Part shown: in pieces, positions 16,075 through 24,735 of the stretch | How the letters are laid out: each line of letters starts with the position of its first letter | How positions within the stretch are numbered: the first letter of the stretch is position 1 | Assembly (NCBI GenBank): GCA_025454975.1 | Contig: JALONK010000024.1 | Span: forward strand, 1-44,818 | Origin: Bacteroidia bacterium | Lineage (GTDB): Bacteria > Bacteroidota > Bacteroidia > UKL13-3 | Reading direction: 5' to 3' | Length of the DNA: 44,818 nucleotides | The notes under the pieces: model-generated | The model's input: only the letters and a program-made list of their open reading frames with translations | Told to the model about the DNA's origin: nothing | Databases searched by the model: none | Translations under genes and position numbers: made by a program

Positions 16075-17409
16075 ATGTTTGAAAGTTTAAGTAATAAACT
16101 GGAGCAAGCCTTTAAAACATTAAAAGGTCAAGGTAAAATAACCGAAATTAACGTTGCAGAAACAGTTAAGGAAATTCGTAAGGCATTAATTGATGCCGAC
16201 GTGAATTATAAAATTGCTAAACAATTTACAGATACTGTAAAGGAGAAAGCAATTGGAGCTAATGTACTTACCAGTGTAACGCCCGGACAGCTATTAACGA
16301 AAATTGTAAATGATGAATTAACACTTTTACTAGGAGGCAAAACAGAGGATATTCAAATCCAAGGATCACCTGCTGTTATATTAATGGCCGGTTTACAAGG
16401 TTCGGGTAAAACTACTCATTCGGCCAAGTTAGCAAATTATATCAAGAAAAAGGGGCGTACGGTAATGATGGCAGCATGTGATGTCTATCGTCCTGCGGCA
16501 ATCGAGCAAATAAAAGTTTTAGGTGAGCAAATTGGCGTAACAGTATTTTCGGAAGAAGGAAATACAGATCCGGTAAGTATTGCGAAAAATGCCGTGAAGG
16601 CTGCAAAGGAACAAGGAGCAAGTGTGTTAATTGTAGATACTGCCGGACGCTTAAGTGTAGATGAGGAAATGATGAAAGAGATTGGTAATATTAGAGACGC
16701 AATTAATCCCAATGAAATTTTATTTGTAGTTGATAGTATGACGGGTCAGGATGCCGTTAATACAGCCAAGGCCTTTAATGACGTATTGGATTTTAGTGGA
16801 GTTATACTAACTAAACTCGATGGTGATACCCGAGGCGGCGCGGCTTTATCTATTAAATCGGTAGTAAACAAACCTATAAAGTTTGTAGGTATGGGCGAGA
16901 AGATGGAAGCATTGGATCAATTCCATCCCGACCGTATGGCTCAGCGTATATTGGGTATGGGGGATATTGTGAGTTTAGTAGAACGTGCCCAACAAGTATT
17001 TGATGAAGAAGAAGCTGAAAGGATTCAGAAAAAGCTATTAAAAGACCAGTTTACCTTTGAAGATTTTTACACCCAGATTCAACAAATTAAGAAAATGGGG
17101 AATTTAAAAGATTTAATGGGAATGATACCGGGTGTTGGTAAGGCAATGAAGGACATAGACATTAGTGACGATGCTTTCAAAGGCATTGAAGCAATAATAA
17201 ACTCAATGACCCCGGCAGAACGGAAAACGCCTGATATTATTAATGGAAGTCGCAGGAAACGCATTGCTGCTGGCAGCGGAACTGATATACAACAAGTGAA
17301 TCAACTGTTGAAACAGTTTGAAGAAATGCGAAAAATGATGAAAACAGTAAGTAAAATGCAAGGAGGTATGCCACGTGGAATGATGCCTAAGATGCCTTTT
17401 GGAAGATAG
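16075..17409 (+). CDS. ffh: Signal recognition particle GTPase Ffh
   Basis: Ffh binds the SRP RNA and signal sequences of nascent proteins and, with FtsY, delivers ribosomes to the membrane. The 444-residue length is standard. The N domain comes first, then the GTPase with GLQGSGKTTHSAKLA (P-loop), the CDVYRPAA insertion region, DTAGRLSVDE, and TKLDGDTRGGAALS. The C-terminal M domain begins near FTFEDFYTQIQQIKKMG and ends in a methionine-rich stretch (MRKMMKTVSKMQGGMPRGMMPKM in parts), which binds signal peptides. In many bacteria ffh lies directly upstream of rpsP-rimM-trmD-rplS; here two unrecognised genes separate them. No SRP RNA gene is visible nearby. Confidence 0.98.
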   Translation: MFESLSNKLEQAFKTLKGQGKITEINVAETVKEIRKALIDADVNYKIAKQFTDTVKEKAIGANVLTSVTPGQLLTKIVNDELTLLLGGKTEDIQIQGSPAVILMAGLQGSGKTTHSAKLANYIKKKGRTVMMAACDVYRPAAIEQIKVLGEQIGVTVFSEEGNTDPVSIAKNAVKAAKEQGASVLIVDTAGRLSVDEEMMKEIGNIRDAINPNEILFVVDSMTGQDAVNTAKAFNDVLDFSGVILTKLDGDTRGGAALSIKSVVNKPIKFVGMGEKMEALDQFHPDRMAQRILGMGDIVSLVERAQQVFDEEEAERIQKKLLKDQFTFEDFYTQIQQIKKMGNLKDLMGMIPGVGKAMKDIDISDDAFKGIEAIINSMTPAERKTPDIINGSRRKRIAAGSGTDIQQVNQLLKQFEEMRKMMKTVSKMQGGMPRGMMPKMPFGR

Positions 17410-17481
17410 GTTTGTAACTAATATGCACAACAGATTGTGGGTGATAACTTCCATTAATAAAGTGGTAATAATTTAATTTGC

Positions 17482-17513
17482 TTGATATTTTAAATTATTT
17501 GATACTATATTTG
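17482..17513 (+). promoter_or_regulatory. Promoter of the two-gene cassette after ffh
   Basis: TTG (17482-17484) and a perfect -7 box TATATTTG (17506-17513) are 21 bases apart. The predicted start is near 17519, about 30 bases before the first ATG of the cassette. Confidence 0.6.
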
Positions 17514-17549
17514 TAACGGTATAATACATTATTACACAATCTTAATTTC

Positions 17550-17705
17550 ATGAAAATGGGAGCCAACACGAAACATAATGTCGTAAAACCTAAAAAATTG
17601 GGCATTACTGAGGTTGTTGTGAAAACAACTAAAATTAATTTCGTAAACATAACTAAAGAAGAAGTTGAATCAAAAAGACTCAAGGCATACAAGTATGCAA
17701 TTTAG
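17550..17705 (+). CDS. Small basic protein, first gene of a two-gene cassette
   Basis: This short gene encodes 51 residues starting MKMGANTKHNVVKP and ending KRLKAYKYAI. Twelve of 51 residues are Lys or Arg; there is no membrane segment or signal peptide. It stops three bases before the ATG of the next gene (17709) and is preceded by a good promoter, so the pair is clearly one transcription unit. I recognise no family. The arrangement (small gene, then a gene of about 190 codons, tightly spaced) resembles toxin-antitoxin or regulator-effector pairs, but nothing in the sequence proves this. Confidence 0.6.
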   Translation: MKMGANTKHNVVKPKKLGITEVVVKTTKINFVNITKEEVESKRLKAYKYAI

Positions 17706-17708
17706 TTT

Positions 17709-18290
17709 ATGCAAAGTGCTGAGCTTAAAGGGTACGGATATCAATATTGTGGTATTGGTTTAAGAAATAATCCGCCTGTATTAAAAGAACATATTTACTC
17801 TTTTTTAACTAAAAAAAATAATAGATATATCGTCAGAGTTGAGGAACATAACAACGATTTATATATAGTTAAATTTCATCTAAAAAATCACACGAACTCA
17901 GCGTCGAAATATATTATTTTAACAAATTTCCAAGATGCACCTCGTAAAATAATATTTACTTACATATTGATCGGATTGAGTATAGTCGCAAAAAATCCAA
18001 AGGCATCCTTTGGATTTATTGGCAGTCCAACCATAAAAGAGCTATCAAGAGATGAAAAAGAACGTCTTTCAAATACAAAACGTTTTAGAATATATACAAA
18101 ATTAGCGTTTACTTTATTTAATCCGGATAATTATCAACACCTTCAGGATCAATCGTGTAGCTCCTATTTGCTTTTGAGTAAGACAAAACTTAAAGAGAAC
18201 AAACTTTTGTTGCAAGAGATACAGTCTTCTCTTGAGTCACATTATCTTGACATTGACAGTATGTTTTCGTCTATTCTTCCAAGTGTTTAG
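17709..18290 (+). CDS. Protein of unknown function, second gene of the cassette
   Basis: The 193-residue protein is not recognised by name. It has no signal peptide. A hydrophobic, conserved-looking centre (KYIILTNFQDAPRKII, then FTYILIGLSIV, then FGFIGSPTIKEL) is followed by NTKRFRIYTKLAFTLFNPDNY and a helical, K/E-rich tail. The stretch IFTYILIGLSIVA could be a buried helix rather than a membrane anchor because it is short and flanked by charged residues on both sides. Three bases separate it from the 51-residue gene. The cassette interrupts the usual ffh-rpsP neighbourhood, which suggests it was inserted. Function unknown. Confidence 0.7.
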   Translation: MQSAELKGYGYQYCGIGLRNNPPVLKEHIYSFLTKKNNRYIVRVEEHNNDLYIVKFHLKNHTNSASKYIILTNFQDAPRKIIFTYILIGLSIVAKNPKASFGFIGSPTIKELSRDEKERLSNTKRFRIYTKLAFTLFNPDNYQHLQDQSCSSYLLLSKTKLKENKLLLQEIQSSLESHYLDIDSMFSSILPSV

Positions 18291-18306
18291 CTTACTCTTA
18301 TTACAA

Positions 18307-18338
18307 TTTGGATTTTTAAAAAACTTGCCTCATATTTG
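18307..18338 (+). promoter_or_regulatory. Promoter of rpsP-rimM-trmD
   Basis: TTTG (18307-18310), 20 bases, then CATATTTG (18331-18338) match the Bacteroidota consensus with one mismatch. The predicted start is near 18343, at the foot of a hairpin. Confidence 0.7.
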
Positions 18339-18342
18339 CACC

Positions 18343-18365
18343 CCGCTGAACAGGAGACTCAGCGG
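18343..18365 (+). promoter_or_regulatory. Hairpin at the 5' end of the rpsP leader
   Basis: CCGCTGA (18343-18349) pairs perfectly with TCAGCGG (18359-18365) around a nine-base loop. It begins at the predicted transcription start and lies 24 bases before the rpsP ATG. There is no T tract, so it is not a terminator. It could be an mRNA stabiliser or a ribosomal-protein autoregulatory site. Confidence 0.55.
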
Positions 18366-18389
18366 ATAATAATTTAAAAACATAAAAAT

Positions 18390-18938
18390 ATGTCAGTAAA
18401 AATCAGATTACAACGTCATGGTCGTACCCATGCACCGTATTATCACATTGTGGTGGCGGATTCACGTGCTCCGAGAGATGGTAAATTCATTGAAAAGTTA
18501 GGTATGTACAATCCAACAACAGTACCGGCTACTATTGAATTAAACCTTGACTCGGCTGTTAAATGGCTTCAAAATGGAGCGCAACCAACAGATACTTGCC
18601 GTGCTATTTTATCTTACAAAGGTGCTTTATACAAACACCATTTGTTAGCAGGAGTTCGTAAAGGTGCAATCACCGAAGAGCAAGCAATGGCCAAATTTGA
18701 AAGTTGGTTAAATGATAAAAATGCAAAAGTTACTGCGCATGTTGATAAAGTGGCAAAATCAAGAGCTGATCAAAAAGCTACTGCTTTAGCTGCTGAAACT
18801 AAAGTTAAAGAAGAACGTGCTGCTAAACTTGCTGCTAAATTAGCAGGAGAGGCTGAAGCCGCTGCAGCGGCTGAATCTGCGGAAGAAGTTCCGGCAGAAG
18901 AAGCACCTGCTGCTGAAGAAACAAACTCAGCAGAATAA
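18390..18938 (+). CDS. rpsP: Small ribosomal subunit protein bS16
   Basis: bS16 binds 16S rRNA in the body of the 30S subunit and is needed for its assembly. Residues 1 to about 85 match the family: [37 protein letters not shown] and the hydrophobic core segment before [10 protein letters not shown]. The remaining 90 residues form a charged helical region and then an Ala/Glu-rich tail (residues about 145-182). E. coli bS16 has only 82 residues, but long tails are usual in Bacteroidota bS16. The gene leads an operon with rimM 11 bases downstream and trmD after that. It has a clear promoter and a leader hairpin. Confidence 0.97.
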   Translation: MSVKIRLQRHGRTHAPYYHIVVADSRAPRDGKFIEKLGMYNPTTVPATIELNLDSAVKWLQNGAQPTDTCRAILSYKGALYKHHLLAGVRKGAITEEQAMAKFESWLNDKNAKVTAHVDKVAKSRADQKATALAAETKVKEERAAKLAAKLAGEAEAAAAAESAEEVPAEEAPAAEETNSAE

Positions 18939-18949
18939 TTTCTAACCGT

Positions 18950-19462
18950 TTGAAATCCATCCAAAGATTTGATTTCATTCAGGCCGGCGTTGTTTCAAAA
19001 ACACACGGACACCAAGGTGAGGTTAGGTTAGTATTTCAATCAAAGATAAAATTAGATAAATGGGCTTTTCTCGAGTGTCGAGGGAAGCCCGTTCCTTTTT
19101 ATATTGTTCAAAAAGAGCAAGTTTTACCTAACGAGTATATTGTTCAGTTGAAAGGAATTAATCACTTAGAAGATGCCAAGTCAATTACAGGTTTTACCGT
19201 ATTAGTTCCTAAACCTAAGCGTAAAACAGGCATTAAAGAACAAGCAATATTAAATTATACTGTTGCAGATATTCATGCCGGTATAATTGGGAAAGTAAAA
19301 GCCGTGCAGGAAATTGCTACGCAAACCATGTTATTTATTGAACAAAGTGATGATGAAATAATGATTCCTCTGGTTGATGCTTATATCAGCAAGGTTGATG
19401 AGGAAAAGGAAATTATTTATATGGACCTTCCTGAAGGTTTGTTGGATTTAAATCAATTATAA
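18950..19462 (+). CDS. rimM: Ribosome maturation factor RimM
   Basis: RimM assists maturation of the 30S head region around uS19. The 170-residue product has the N-terminal RimM beta-barrel ([19 protein letters not shown], then [20 protein letters not shown]) and the C-terminal PRC-barrel ([49 protein letters not shown]). The reading frame has no suitable ATG; the start is inferred to be TTG at 18950, placed correctly relative to the GVVSKTHG motif and 11 bases after the rpsP stop. The trmD ATG follows two bases after the stop. It sits in the classic rpsP-rimM-trmD order. Confidence 0.95.
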   Translation: MKSIQRFDFIQAGVVSKTHGHQGEVRLVFQSKIKLDKWAFLECRGKPVPFYIVQKEQVLPNEYIVQLKGINHLEDAKSITGFTVLVPKPKRKTGIKEQAILNYTVADIHAGIIGKVKAVQEIATQTMLFIEQSDDEIMIPLVDAYISKVDEEKEIIYMDLPEGLLDLNQL

Positions 19463-19464
19463 CC

Positions 19465-20157
19465 ATGCGAATTGATATATTAACATTATTTCCAGAATTA
19501 TTTGATGGTCCGTTTGGTTATTCTATAGTTAAGCGAACAGTTGATAAAGGGCTTATTCAAATTCAATTACATAATATTAGAGATTACAGCACCAACAAGC
19601 ATAAAGCAGTAGATGATTATCCATTTGGAGGTGGTGCTGGTATGGTTATGCAGATTGAGCCTATCTTTAACTGCATCACTAAATTAAAAGAAGAGAGAAC
19701 GTATGATGAGGTTATTTATCTTTCACCTGATGGTGAATTGTTTGATCAACCTATGGCAAATAATTTATCAGGTGCAAAAAACTTGATATTATTATGCGGA
19801 CATTATAAAGGTGTTGACGAGCGAGTGAGGCAATACCTCATAACAAAAGAAATAAGTATTGGAAGTTATGTATTAACAGGTGGTGAATTGGCCGCAGCAG
19901 TTGTTGTTGATGCAGTAGCCAGGTTAATTCCAGGAGCCATAGGTGATGAACAATCGGCCTTAAGTGATTCTTTCCAAGATGGTTTGATTAGTCCGCCGGT
20001 TTATACCAGGCCTGCCAACTTTAATGGATGGGAAGTGCCAGCTATTTTATTAAGTGGTCATCAAGCAAAAATAGATGCCTGGCGACACGGACAAAGTATA
20101 CTTCGTACCCAACTGAAACGCCCTGATTTATTAGGCGATGACGGTGACGTGAATTGA
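19465..20157 (+). CDS. trmD: tRNA (guanosine(37)-N1)-methyltransferase
   Basis: TrmD methylates G37 next to the anticodon of tRNAs reading CNN codons and so prevents +1 frameshifting. The 230-residue protein has the SPOUT trefoil-knot motifs: [13 protein letters not shown] at the start, [27 protein letters not shown] and [12 protein letters not shown], and ends in an RPDLL segment like the family. It is the third gene of the rpsP operon, starting two bases after rimM. An AT-only repeat (two copies of AAATATTT, 20166-20184) and a promoter-like sequence lie between it and rplS. Confidence 0.97.
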   Translation: MRIDILTLFPELFDGPFGYSIVKRTVDKGLIQIQLHNIRDYSTNKHKAVDDYPFGGGAGMVMQIEPIFNCITKLKEERTYDEVIYLSPDGELFDQPMANNLSGAKNLILLCGHYKGVDERVRQYLITKEISIGSYVLTGGELAAAVVVDAVARLIPGAIGDEQSALSDSFQDGLISPPVYTRPANFNGWEVPAILLSGHQAKIDAWRHGQSILRTQLKRPDLLGDDGDVN

Positions 20158-20183
20158 AAATGACTAAATATTTAAAAAATATT

Positions 20184-20213
20184 TTTATAATTCATCCCTA
20201 AACCCTACTTTCG
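20184..20213 (+). promoter_or_regulatory. Putative promoter of rplS
   Basis: TTT (20184-20186) and TACTTTCG (20206-20213) are 19 bases apart; the -7 box has one mismatch. It would let rplS be transcribed apart from rpsP-rimM-trmD. Confidence 0.45.
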
Positions 20214-20240
20214 CAGTCCGATTTTTAAAACAATAACGTC

Positions 20241-20597
20241 ATGAACGCAGTTGAGGCAATAAAATTAGTAGAAAGCGAATTCACCGCTGATAAAAACATT
20301 CCGACATTTAATGCAGGTGATACGGTTAGTGTTTACTACAAAATTAAAGAAGGAAATAAAGAACGTATTCAGCAATACCAAGGTGTAGTTATTCAAAAAC
20401 GTAATAGCGGCCTTAGCAGCACATTCACTGTTCGTAAAATGAGCAATGGTGTTGGAGTTGAACGTATATTCCCTATATACTCACCTAATATTGACAGGGT
20501 AGAAGTGGTGAGCAGAGGTAAAGTGCGCAGAGCACGTTTATTCTATCTACGCGAACTTACCGGTAAAAAAGCCCGTGTAAAAGAGAAAAGAGGTTAA
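20241..20597 (+). CDS. rplS: Large ribosomal subunit protein bL19
   Basis: bL19 lies at the subunit interface near bridge B6/B8 in the 50S subunit. The 118 residues cover the whole family: [29 protein letters not shown], then [29 protein letters not shown] and [25 protein letters not shown] in consecutive blocks. The gene lies 83 bases after trmD, the usual order, but probably has its own promoter here. A GC-rich terminator follows the stop. Confidence 0.97.
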   Translation: MNAVEAIKLVESEFTADKNIPTFNAGDTVSVYYKIKEGNKERIQQYQGVVIQKRNSGLSSTFTVRKMSNGVGVERIFPIYSPNIDRVEVVSRGKVRRARLFYLRELTGKKARVKEKRG

Positions 20598-20618
20598 TTT
20601 TTCATAGTTGATTTTATT

Positions 20619-20656
20619 AGCCCCGGTTCGCATTAGCGCATCGGGGCTTTATTTTT
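20619..20656 (+). terminator. Terminator of rplS
   Basis: AGCCCCG (20619-20625) pairs with CGGGGCT (20642-20648); a small CGC/GCG hairpin sits in the loop. TTATTTTT follows. Confidence 0.85.
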
Positions 20657-20663
20657 ATTATTT

Positions 20664-20691
20664 TTTATAATGCCCATTCAATCTATTTTTG
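20664..20691 (+). promoter_or_regulatory. Putative promoter of valS
   Basis: A perfect -7 box TATTTTTG (20684-20691) lies only six bases before the ATG at 20698, with TTT at 20664-20666 as a possible -33 (spacing 17). Transcription would start at or next to the ATG. Confidence 0.5.
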
Positions 20692-20697
20692 TATCTC

Positions 20698-23373
20698 ATG
20701 AATTCAACAATAGCTTCTAAATATTCACCACAGCATATCGAAGAAAAATGGTATGCGTATTGGTTACAGCATAAATATTTTAAATCTATTCCTGATAAAA
20801 ACAAGGAGCCATTTACCATAGTTATCCCACCGCCAAATGTAACAGGGGTTTTACACATGGGGCATATGTTAAATAATACCATACAGGATGCGCTTACTCG
20901 AAGGGCAAGGATGCAAGGTAAAAATGCTTTATGGGTGCCCGGAACCGATCACGCAAGTATTGCTACAGAAGCAAAAGTTGTGCAGATGTTGCGCGAGAAA
21001 GGTATAAAAAAATCAGACCTGACTAGGGATGAATTTTTAACCTATGCATGGGAATGGAAAGAAAAATATGGTGGAATTATTTTAAAACAACTTGAAAAAT
21101 TAGGCGCCGGATGCGATTGGGACCGCACCCGATTTACGATGGAGCCAAAACTTAGTGAGGCCGTTATTGATACCTTTATTGATTTGTATGAAAAAGGATT
21201 GATTTATCGTGAATTGCGTATGGTAAATTGGGATCCGCAAGGTAAAACTGCCTTAAGTGATGAAGAAGTTATTTTTAAAGACGTACAATCAAAATTATAT
21301 TTTATCAGGTATTATTTTGTTGATGAACCTTCACAGTACTTAACTATTGCAACTACACGACCTGAAACAATTTTAGCAGATACAGCCATTTGTGTTCATC
21401 CCGGTGATGAACGATTTAAGCAGGTAATCGGTAAACAAGTACTTATCCCATTTATTAACCGCTCCATACCTGTAATTGCTGATGAATATGTTGATATGGA
21501 ATTCGGTACGGGTTGCCTAAAAGTTACACCGGCACACGATAAAAATGATTATGAGCTAGGTAAAAAACATAACCTTGAAGTAATTGATATTTTAACTGAA
21601 GAAGGTTTTTTAAATGCAAGTGCTGTTGATGAAAGATATATTGGTAAAGATCGTTTTGCCGTTCGCAAGCAAATTGCCATTGATCTTGAAGAGGCAGGTT
21701 ACATAGTTAAAATTGAAGAATATAAGAATCAAGTTGGTACGAGTGAAAGAACCGGAGCTGTTATCGAGCCACGCTTAACCTTGCAATGGTGGGTTGATAT
21801 GAAAAAATTTATTAGCCGTAATCCTCAGGTTTTAGATGCAGTTATGAATGATGAAATTAAGTTTCATCCGGCTAACATGAAAAATACTTACAAGCATTGG
21901 ATTGACAATATAAAAGACTGGTGTATTAGCAGGCAATTGTGGTGGGGCCAGCGTATTCCAGCTTGGTATGATGAAAACGGAAATTATGTAGTTGCTAAAA
22001 CTCAGAAGGAAGCTTTGGCTAAATATGAGCAGCAATATGGAACAGTAGCATCATTGTTACAACAAGATGAAGATGTAGTTGATACGTGGTTTTCATCTTG
22101 GTTATGGCCAATCAGTGTTTTTGACGGATTTGAAGGTTTTGAAGGAGGGAAGATAAAATTGGCTAATACTGATTTAGGATATTATTATCCTACCAATGAT
22201 TTAGTTACAGCACCTGAAATTATGTTTTTTTGGGTGGCACGAATGATTATGGCCGGTTATGAATGGATGGGTCAAAAGCCTTTTAATAATGTGTATTACA
22301 CCGGAATAGTGCGTGATAAACTTCGTCGTAAAATGAGTAAGTCGCTAGGGAACTCCCCCGATCCTTTAGATTTGATTGCCACCTACGGAGCAGATGCTAT
22401 TAGAATGGGAATGCTTTTAAGTTCACCTGCCGGAAATGATATTTTATATGATGAAGCGCAAGTAGAACAAGGTAGAAATTTTGCCAATAAAATTTGGAAT
22501 GCATTTCGTTTAGTAAAAGGTTGGGAAGTGGTTGCTGATGAAGATACATCTGCGGAAATTCTAGCTTCAAATCAATTAAGCTCAGCTTGGTTTGAAGTTA
22601 GAATGAATAATGCCTGTGAAGAAATTAACGCTAAATACGAAGATTATAAACTAAGCGAAGTTTTAATGACTATTTACAAGTTGATTTGGGATGATTTCTG
22701 TTCGTGGTATTTAGAAATGATTAAGCCCGAATATGGCAAGCCGATTAATCAATCTGCTTTGAACAATACGGTGAAATATTTTGATGAGTTAATGCGATTA
22801 CTTCATCCATTTATGCCATTTATCACTGAAGAAATTTGGCAAAATATTAGCACAAGAAAAGAAGGGGAGTCTATTTGTATTTCTCCTTATCCAGAGGTGA
22901 AGACCAATTTAACTAAGGGTGAAGATTTAGCATTGGTTTTTGAATTAATTCAACAGATTAGAAACTTAAGAAACAGCAAAGGTATCAGTCCAAAGCAAAC
23001 TTTAGATATAGCTATAAAAACACAGCATCCGGGACAATACAATCAAGCCTTATTTTTGATTAAAAAATTGGCAAACTTACATACGATTGAATTTGTTGAT
23101 ACTGCACCTATGCAAACTATTCTTGTACAAGTGCATACTGATGAGGTTTATGTAAAGTTAGAACTTCAACTTGATAAGGAAGCTGAACGAGAAAAAGTTG
23201 AAAATGAAATAGCATATCTTAATGGCTTTTTACAATCGGTGAATGCTAAATTAGCAAACGAAAAGTTTGTTGCCAATGCTAAGCCTGATTTGGTTGAAAA
23301 GGAGCGAAGGAAGAAGGCTGATGCTGAGGCAAAGATTGCAGTTTTGAATCAATCATTACAATCATTAATCTAA
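20698..23373 (+). CDS. valS: Valine--tRNA ligase
   Basis: ValRS attaches valine to tRNA-Val and edits mischarged threonine. Starting at the ATG at 20698 the protein has 891 residues. The class I signature HMGH is at residues 53-56 in PPPNVTGVLHMGHML, and KMSKS at 545-549. Between them lies the CP1 editing domain (TIATTRPETILADTA, PVIADEYVDMEFGTGCLKVTPAHD). The anticodon-binding helical domain follows (LIWDDFCSWYLEMIKPEYG), and the last 65 residues form the C-terminal coiled coil typical of ValRS (EREKVENEIAYLNGFLQ). A TTG nine bases earlier is in frame but overlaps the promoter. The map gene follows 11 bases downstream. Confidence 0.97.
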   Translation: MNSTIASKYSPQHIEEKWYAYWLQHKYFKSIPDKNKEPFTIVIPPPNVTGVLHMGHMLNNTIQDALTRRARMQGKNALWVPGTDHASIATEAKVVQMLREKGIKKSDLTRDEFLTYAWEWKEKYGGIILKQLEKLGAGCDWDRTRFTMEPKLSEAVIDTFIDLYEKGLIYRELRMVNWDPQGKTALSDEEVIFKDVQSKLYFIRYYFVDEPSQYLTIATTRPETILADTAICVHPGDERFKQVIGKQVLIPFINRSIPVIADEYVDMEFGTGCLKVTPAHDKNDYELGKKHNLEVIDILTEEGFLNASAVDERYIGKDRFAVRKQIAIDLEEAGYIVKIEEYKNQVGTSERTGAVIEPRLTLQWWVDMKKFISRNPQVLDAVMNDEIKFHPANMKNTYKHWIDNIKDWCISRQLWWGQRIPAWYDENGNYVVAKTQKEALAKYEQQYGTVASLLQQDEDVVDTWFSSWLWPISVFDGFEGFEGGKIKLANTDLGYYYPTNDLVTAPEIMFFWVARMIMAGYEWMGQKPFNNVYYTGIVRDKLRRKMSKSLGNSPDPLDLIATYGADAIRMGMLLSSPAGNDILYDEAQVEQGRNFANKIWNAFRLVKGWEVVADEDTSAEILASNQLSSAWFEVRMNNACEEINAKYEDYKLSEVLMTIYKLIWDDFCSWYLEMIKPEYGKPINQSALNNTVKYFDELMRLLHPFMPFITEEIWQNISTRKEGESICISPYPEVKTNLTKGEDLALVFELIQQIRNLRNSKGISPKQTLDIAIKTQHPGQYNQALFLIKKLANLHTIEFVDTAPMQTILVQVHTDEVYVKLELQLDKEAEREKVENEIAYLNGFLQSVNAKLANEKFVANAKPDLVEKERRKKADAEAKIAVLNQSLQSLI

Positions 23374-23384
23374 ATAGAAATAAA

Positions 23385-24188
23385 GTGAGTTTTCGGGATA
23401 AAAATTCAAAAATCATCATCAAAAATGCCGAGCAAATTGATGGAATAAGAAGGAGTTCTAAATTAGCTGCTCAAACATTAAAGGCAGTAGCTCCCTACGT
23501 TAAAGCGGGTGTTACCACAGGTTATTTAAACGATATTGCAGAGCAGTTTATGCGTGATCATGGGGCTATTCCTGCAACCTTAGGGTATCATGGATATACA
23601 AAGGCCAGTTGCATTTCCGTAAATGATGTTATCTGTCACGGAATTCCAGGTAAACTTGAGTTGAGGGAAGGCGATATTTTGAATGTAGATGTAACTACTA
23701 TTTTAAATGGTTATTATGGGGATACAAGTACAATGTTTACAGTGGGTGAGGTTACTCCTCATGCTCAACAATTAATTGATGTTACGCAAGAATGTTTAGA
23801 TTTGGGTATAACACAATGCATTCCGGGAAAACGAATTGGTGATATTGGATATGTGATTAATAAACATGCAGTAAAGCACGGTTACAGTACAGTGTACGAA
23901 TTTTGCGGGCACGGTATCGGCTTATATTTTCATGAGGAGCCCGAAGTGTGCCACGTTGCCGAAGCAAATACCGGTGCTGTAATTCAACCCGGAATGATAT
24001 TTACAATTGAGCCAATGATAAATGCCGGTAAGGCACGGGCAAAGGTTGACAAAAAAGATGGGTGGACTGCCAGGACTATTGACGGGAAATTATCAGCACA
24101 ATTTGAACATACAATATTGGTTACTGAAACCATTCCTGAGGTACTAACGGATATTAACCACAGGTATCCGGTACCAAGTGCTATTTAA
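23385..24188 (+). CDS. map: Type I methionine aminopeptidase
   Basis: MetAP removes the initiator methionine from nascent proteins. The 267-residue protein has the five metal ligands in order: Asp in LNVDVTTILNGYYGD (two aspartates), His in GHGIGLYFHEEP, Glu in FTIEPMI and Glu in QFEHTILVT. The substrate-pocket motif CHGIPG is also present. The start is GTG at 23385, close after valS; the family usually begins with a few residues before KNAEQIDGIR, which agrees. It is probably co-transcribed with valS and ends in a bidirectional terminator. Confidence 0.95.
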   Translation: MSFRDKNSKIIIKNAEQIDGIRRSSKLAAQTLKAVAPYVKAGVTTGYLNDIAEQFMRDHGAIPATLGYHGYTKASCISVNDVICHGIPGKLELREGDILNVDVTTILNGYYGDTSTMFTVGEVTPHAQQLIDVTQECLDLGITQCIPGKRIGDIGYVINKHAVKHGYSTVYEFCGHGIGLYFHEEPEVCHVAEANTGAVIQPGMIFTIEPMINAGKARAKVDKKDGWTARTIDGKLSAQFEHTILVTETIPEVLTDINHRYPVPSAI

Positions 24189-24190
24189 TA

Positions 24191-24226
24191 AAAAAGGCCG
24201 TAGTAAACTTACACTAAGGCCTTTTG
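24191..24226. terminator. Bidirectional terminator between map and the HPt gene
   Basis: AAAAGGCC (24192-24199) pairs with GGCCTTTT (24218-24225); after one mismatch TAGT pairs with ACTA around an eight-base loop. T runs occur on both strands, so it can serve both convergent genes. Confidence 0.85.
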
Positions 24227-24262
24227 CAATAATTTACGAATAACTAAGTAACCATTGCTTAC

Positions 24263-24619
24263 TTAAGCAGCAACGTGGGTAAGTTCCATTGTTGATACAG
24301 TAAGTTGATGAACTAATACTTCGGCATCATCAATTAATCTGATTAAGTCGCGCTTATTTAAAGCAGCCAATTCAATCTTAAGGCAAATGCTTGCAGCAAA
24401 AGCCATTCCTAGCATTTCACAACTAGATTTTAAACGATGAGCTAAATAATTGGCTGAATTGTAATCATTTTCTAAAACAGAAACATGCAATTGTTTTACC
24501 AATTCAGGTGTTTGATCAATAAATGTTTTGGTTAGTTCCATAACAAAACCTTTATCACCTCCGGCAATTTGTGCTAGGTAATTGAGGTTATAGTACGTTC
24601 CATAATTTAAATTTTCCAT
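24263..24619 (-). CDS. Stand-alone HPt (histidine phosphotransfer) protein
   Basis: HPt domains carry phosphate between receiver domains in multistep phosphorelays. The 118-residue protein is an all-helical HPt with the site motif AHRLKSSCEMLG (His61) and the usual surrounding helices (FIDQTPELVKQLH before, ASICLKIELAALN after). No sensor kinase or response regulator lies in the window, so its partners must be encoded elsewhere. The gene has its own strong promoter 42 bases upstream and ends at a bidirectional terminator, so it is a single-gene unit. Confidence 0.9.
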   Translation of the reverse strand: MENLNYGTYYNLNYLAQIAGGDKGFVMELTKTFIDQTPELVKQLHVSVLENDYNSANYLAHRLKSSCEMLGMAFAASICLKIELAALNKRDLIRLIDDAEVLVHQLTVSTMELTHVAA

Positions 24620-24660
24620 AACTTGATTAATTAATTAGTGAGTAGAGTTGATTTATTGTT

Positions 24661-24691
24661 CAAATATGCTACTCATTTAGTTAATACGCAA
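24661..24691 (-). promoter_or_regulatory. Promoter of the HPt gene
   Basis: On the minus strand TTG (24691-24689) is followed after 20 bases by CATATTTG (24668-24661). This is the same layout as the rpsP promoter. Confidence 0.65.
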
Positions 24692-24735
24692 GTTATTTTG
24701 TTAAAATAATTATATTTAATTGCATTTTAATATTA

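Noticed and set aside
17400-17455. Small hairpin CACAA-CAGA-TTGTG after ffh
   Set aside because: The stem is only five bp, with no T tract, so it is not supported as a terminator.
18770-18964. Minus-strand Ala/Ser-rich open frame
   Set aside because: It is the antisense reflection of the Ala/Glu-rich tail of rpsP.
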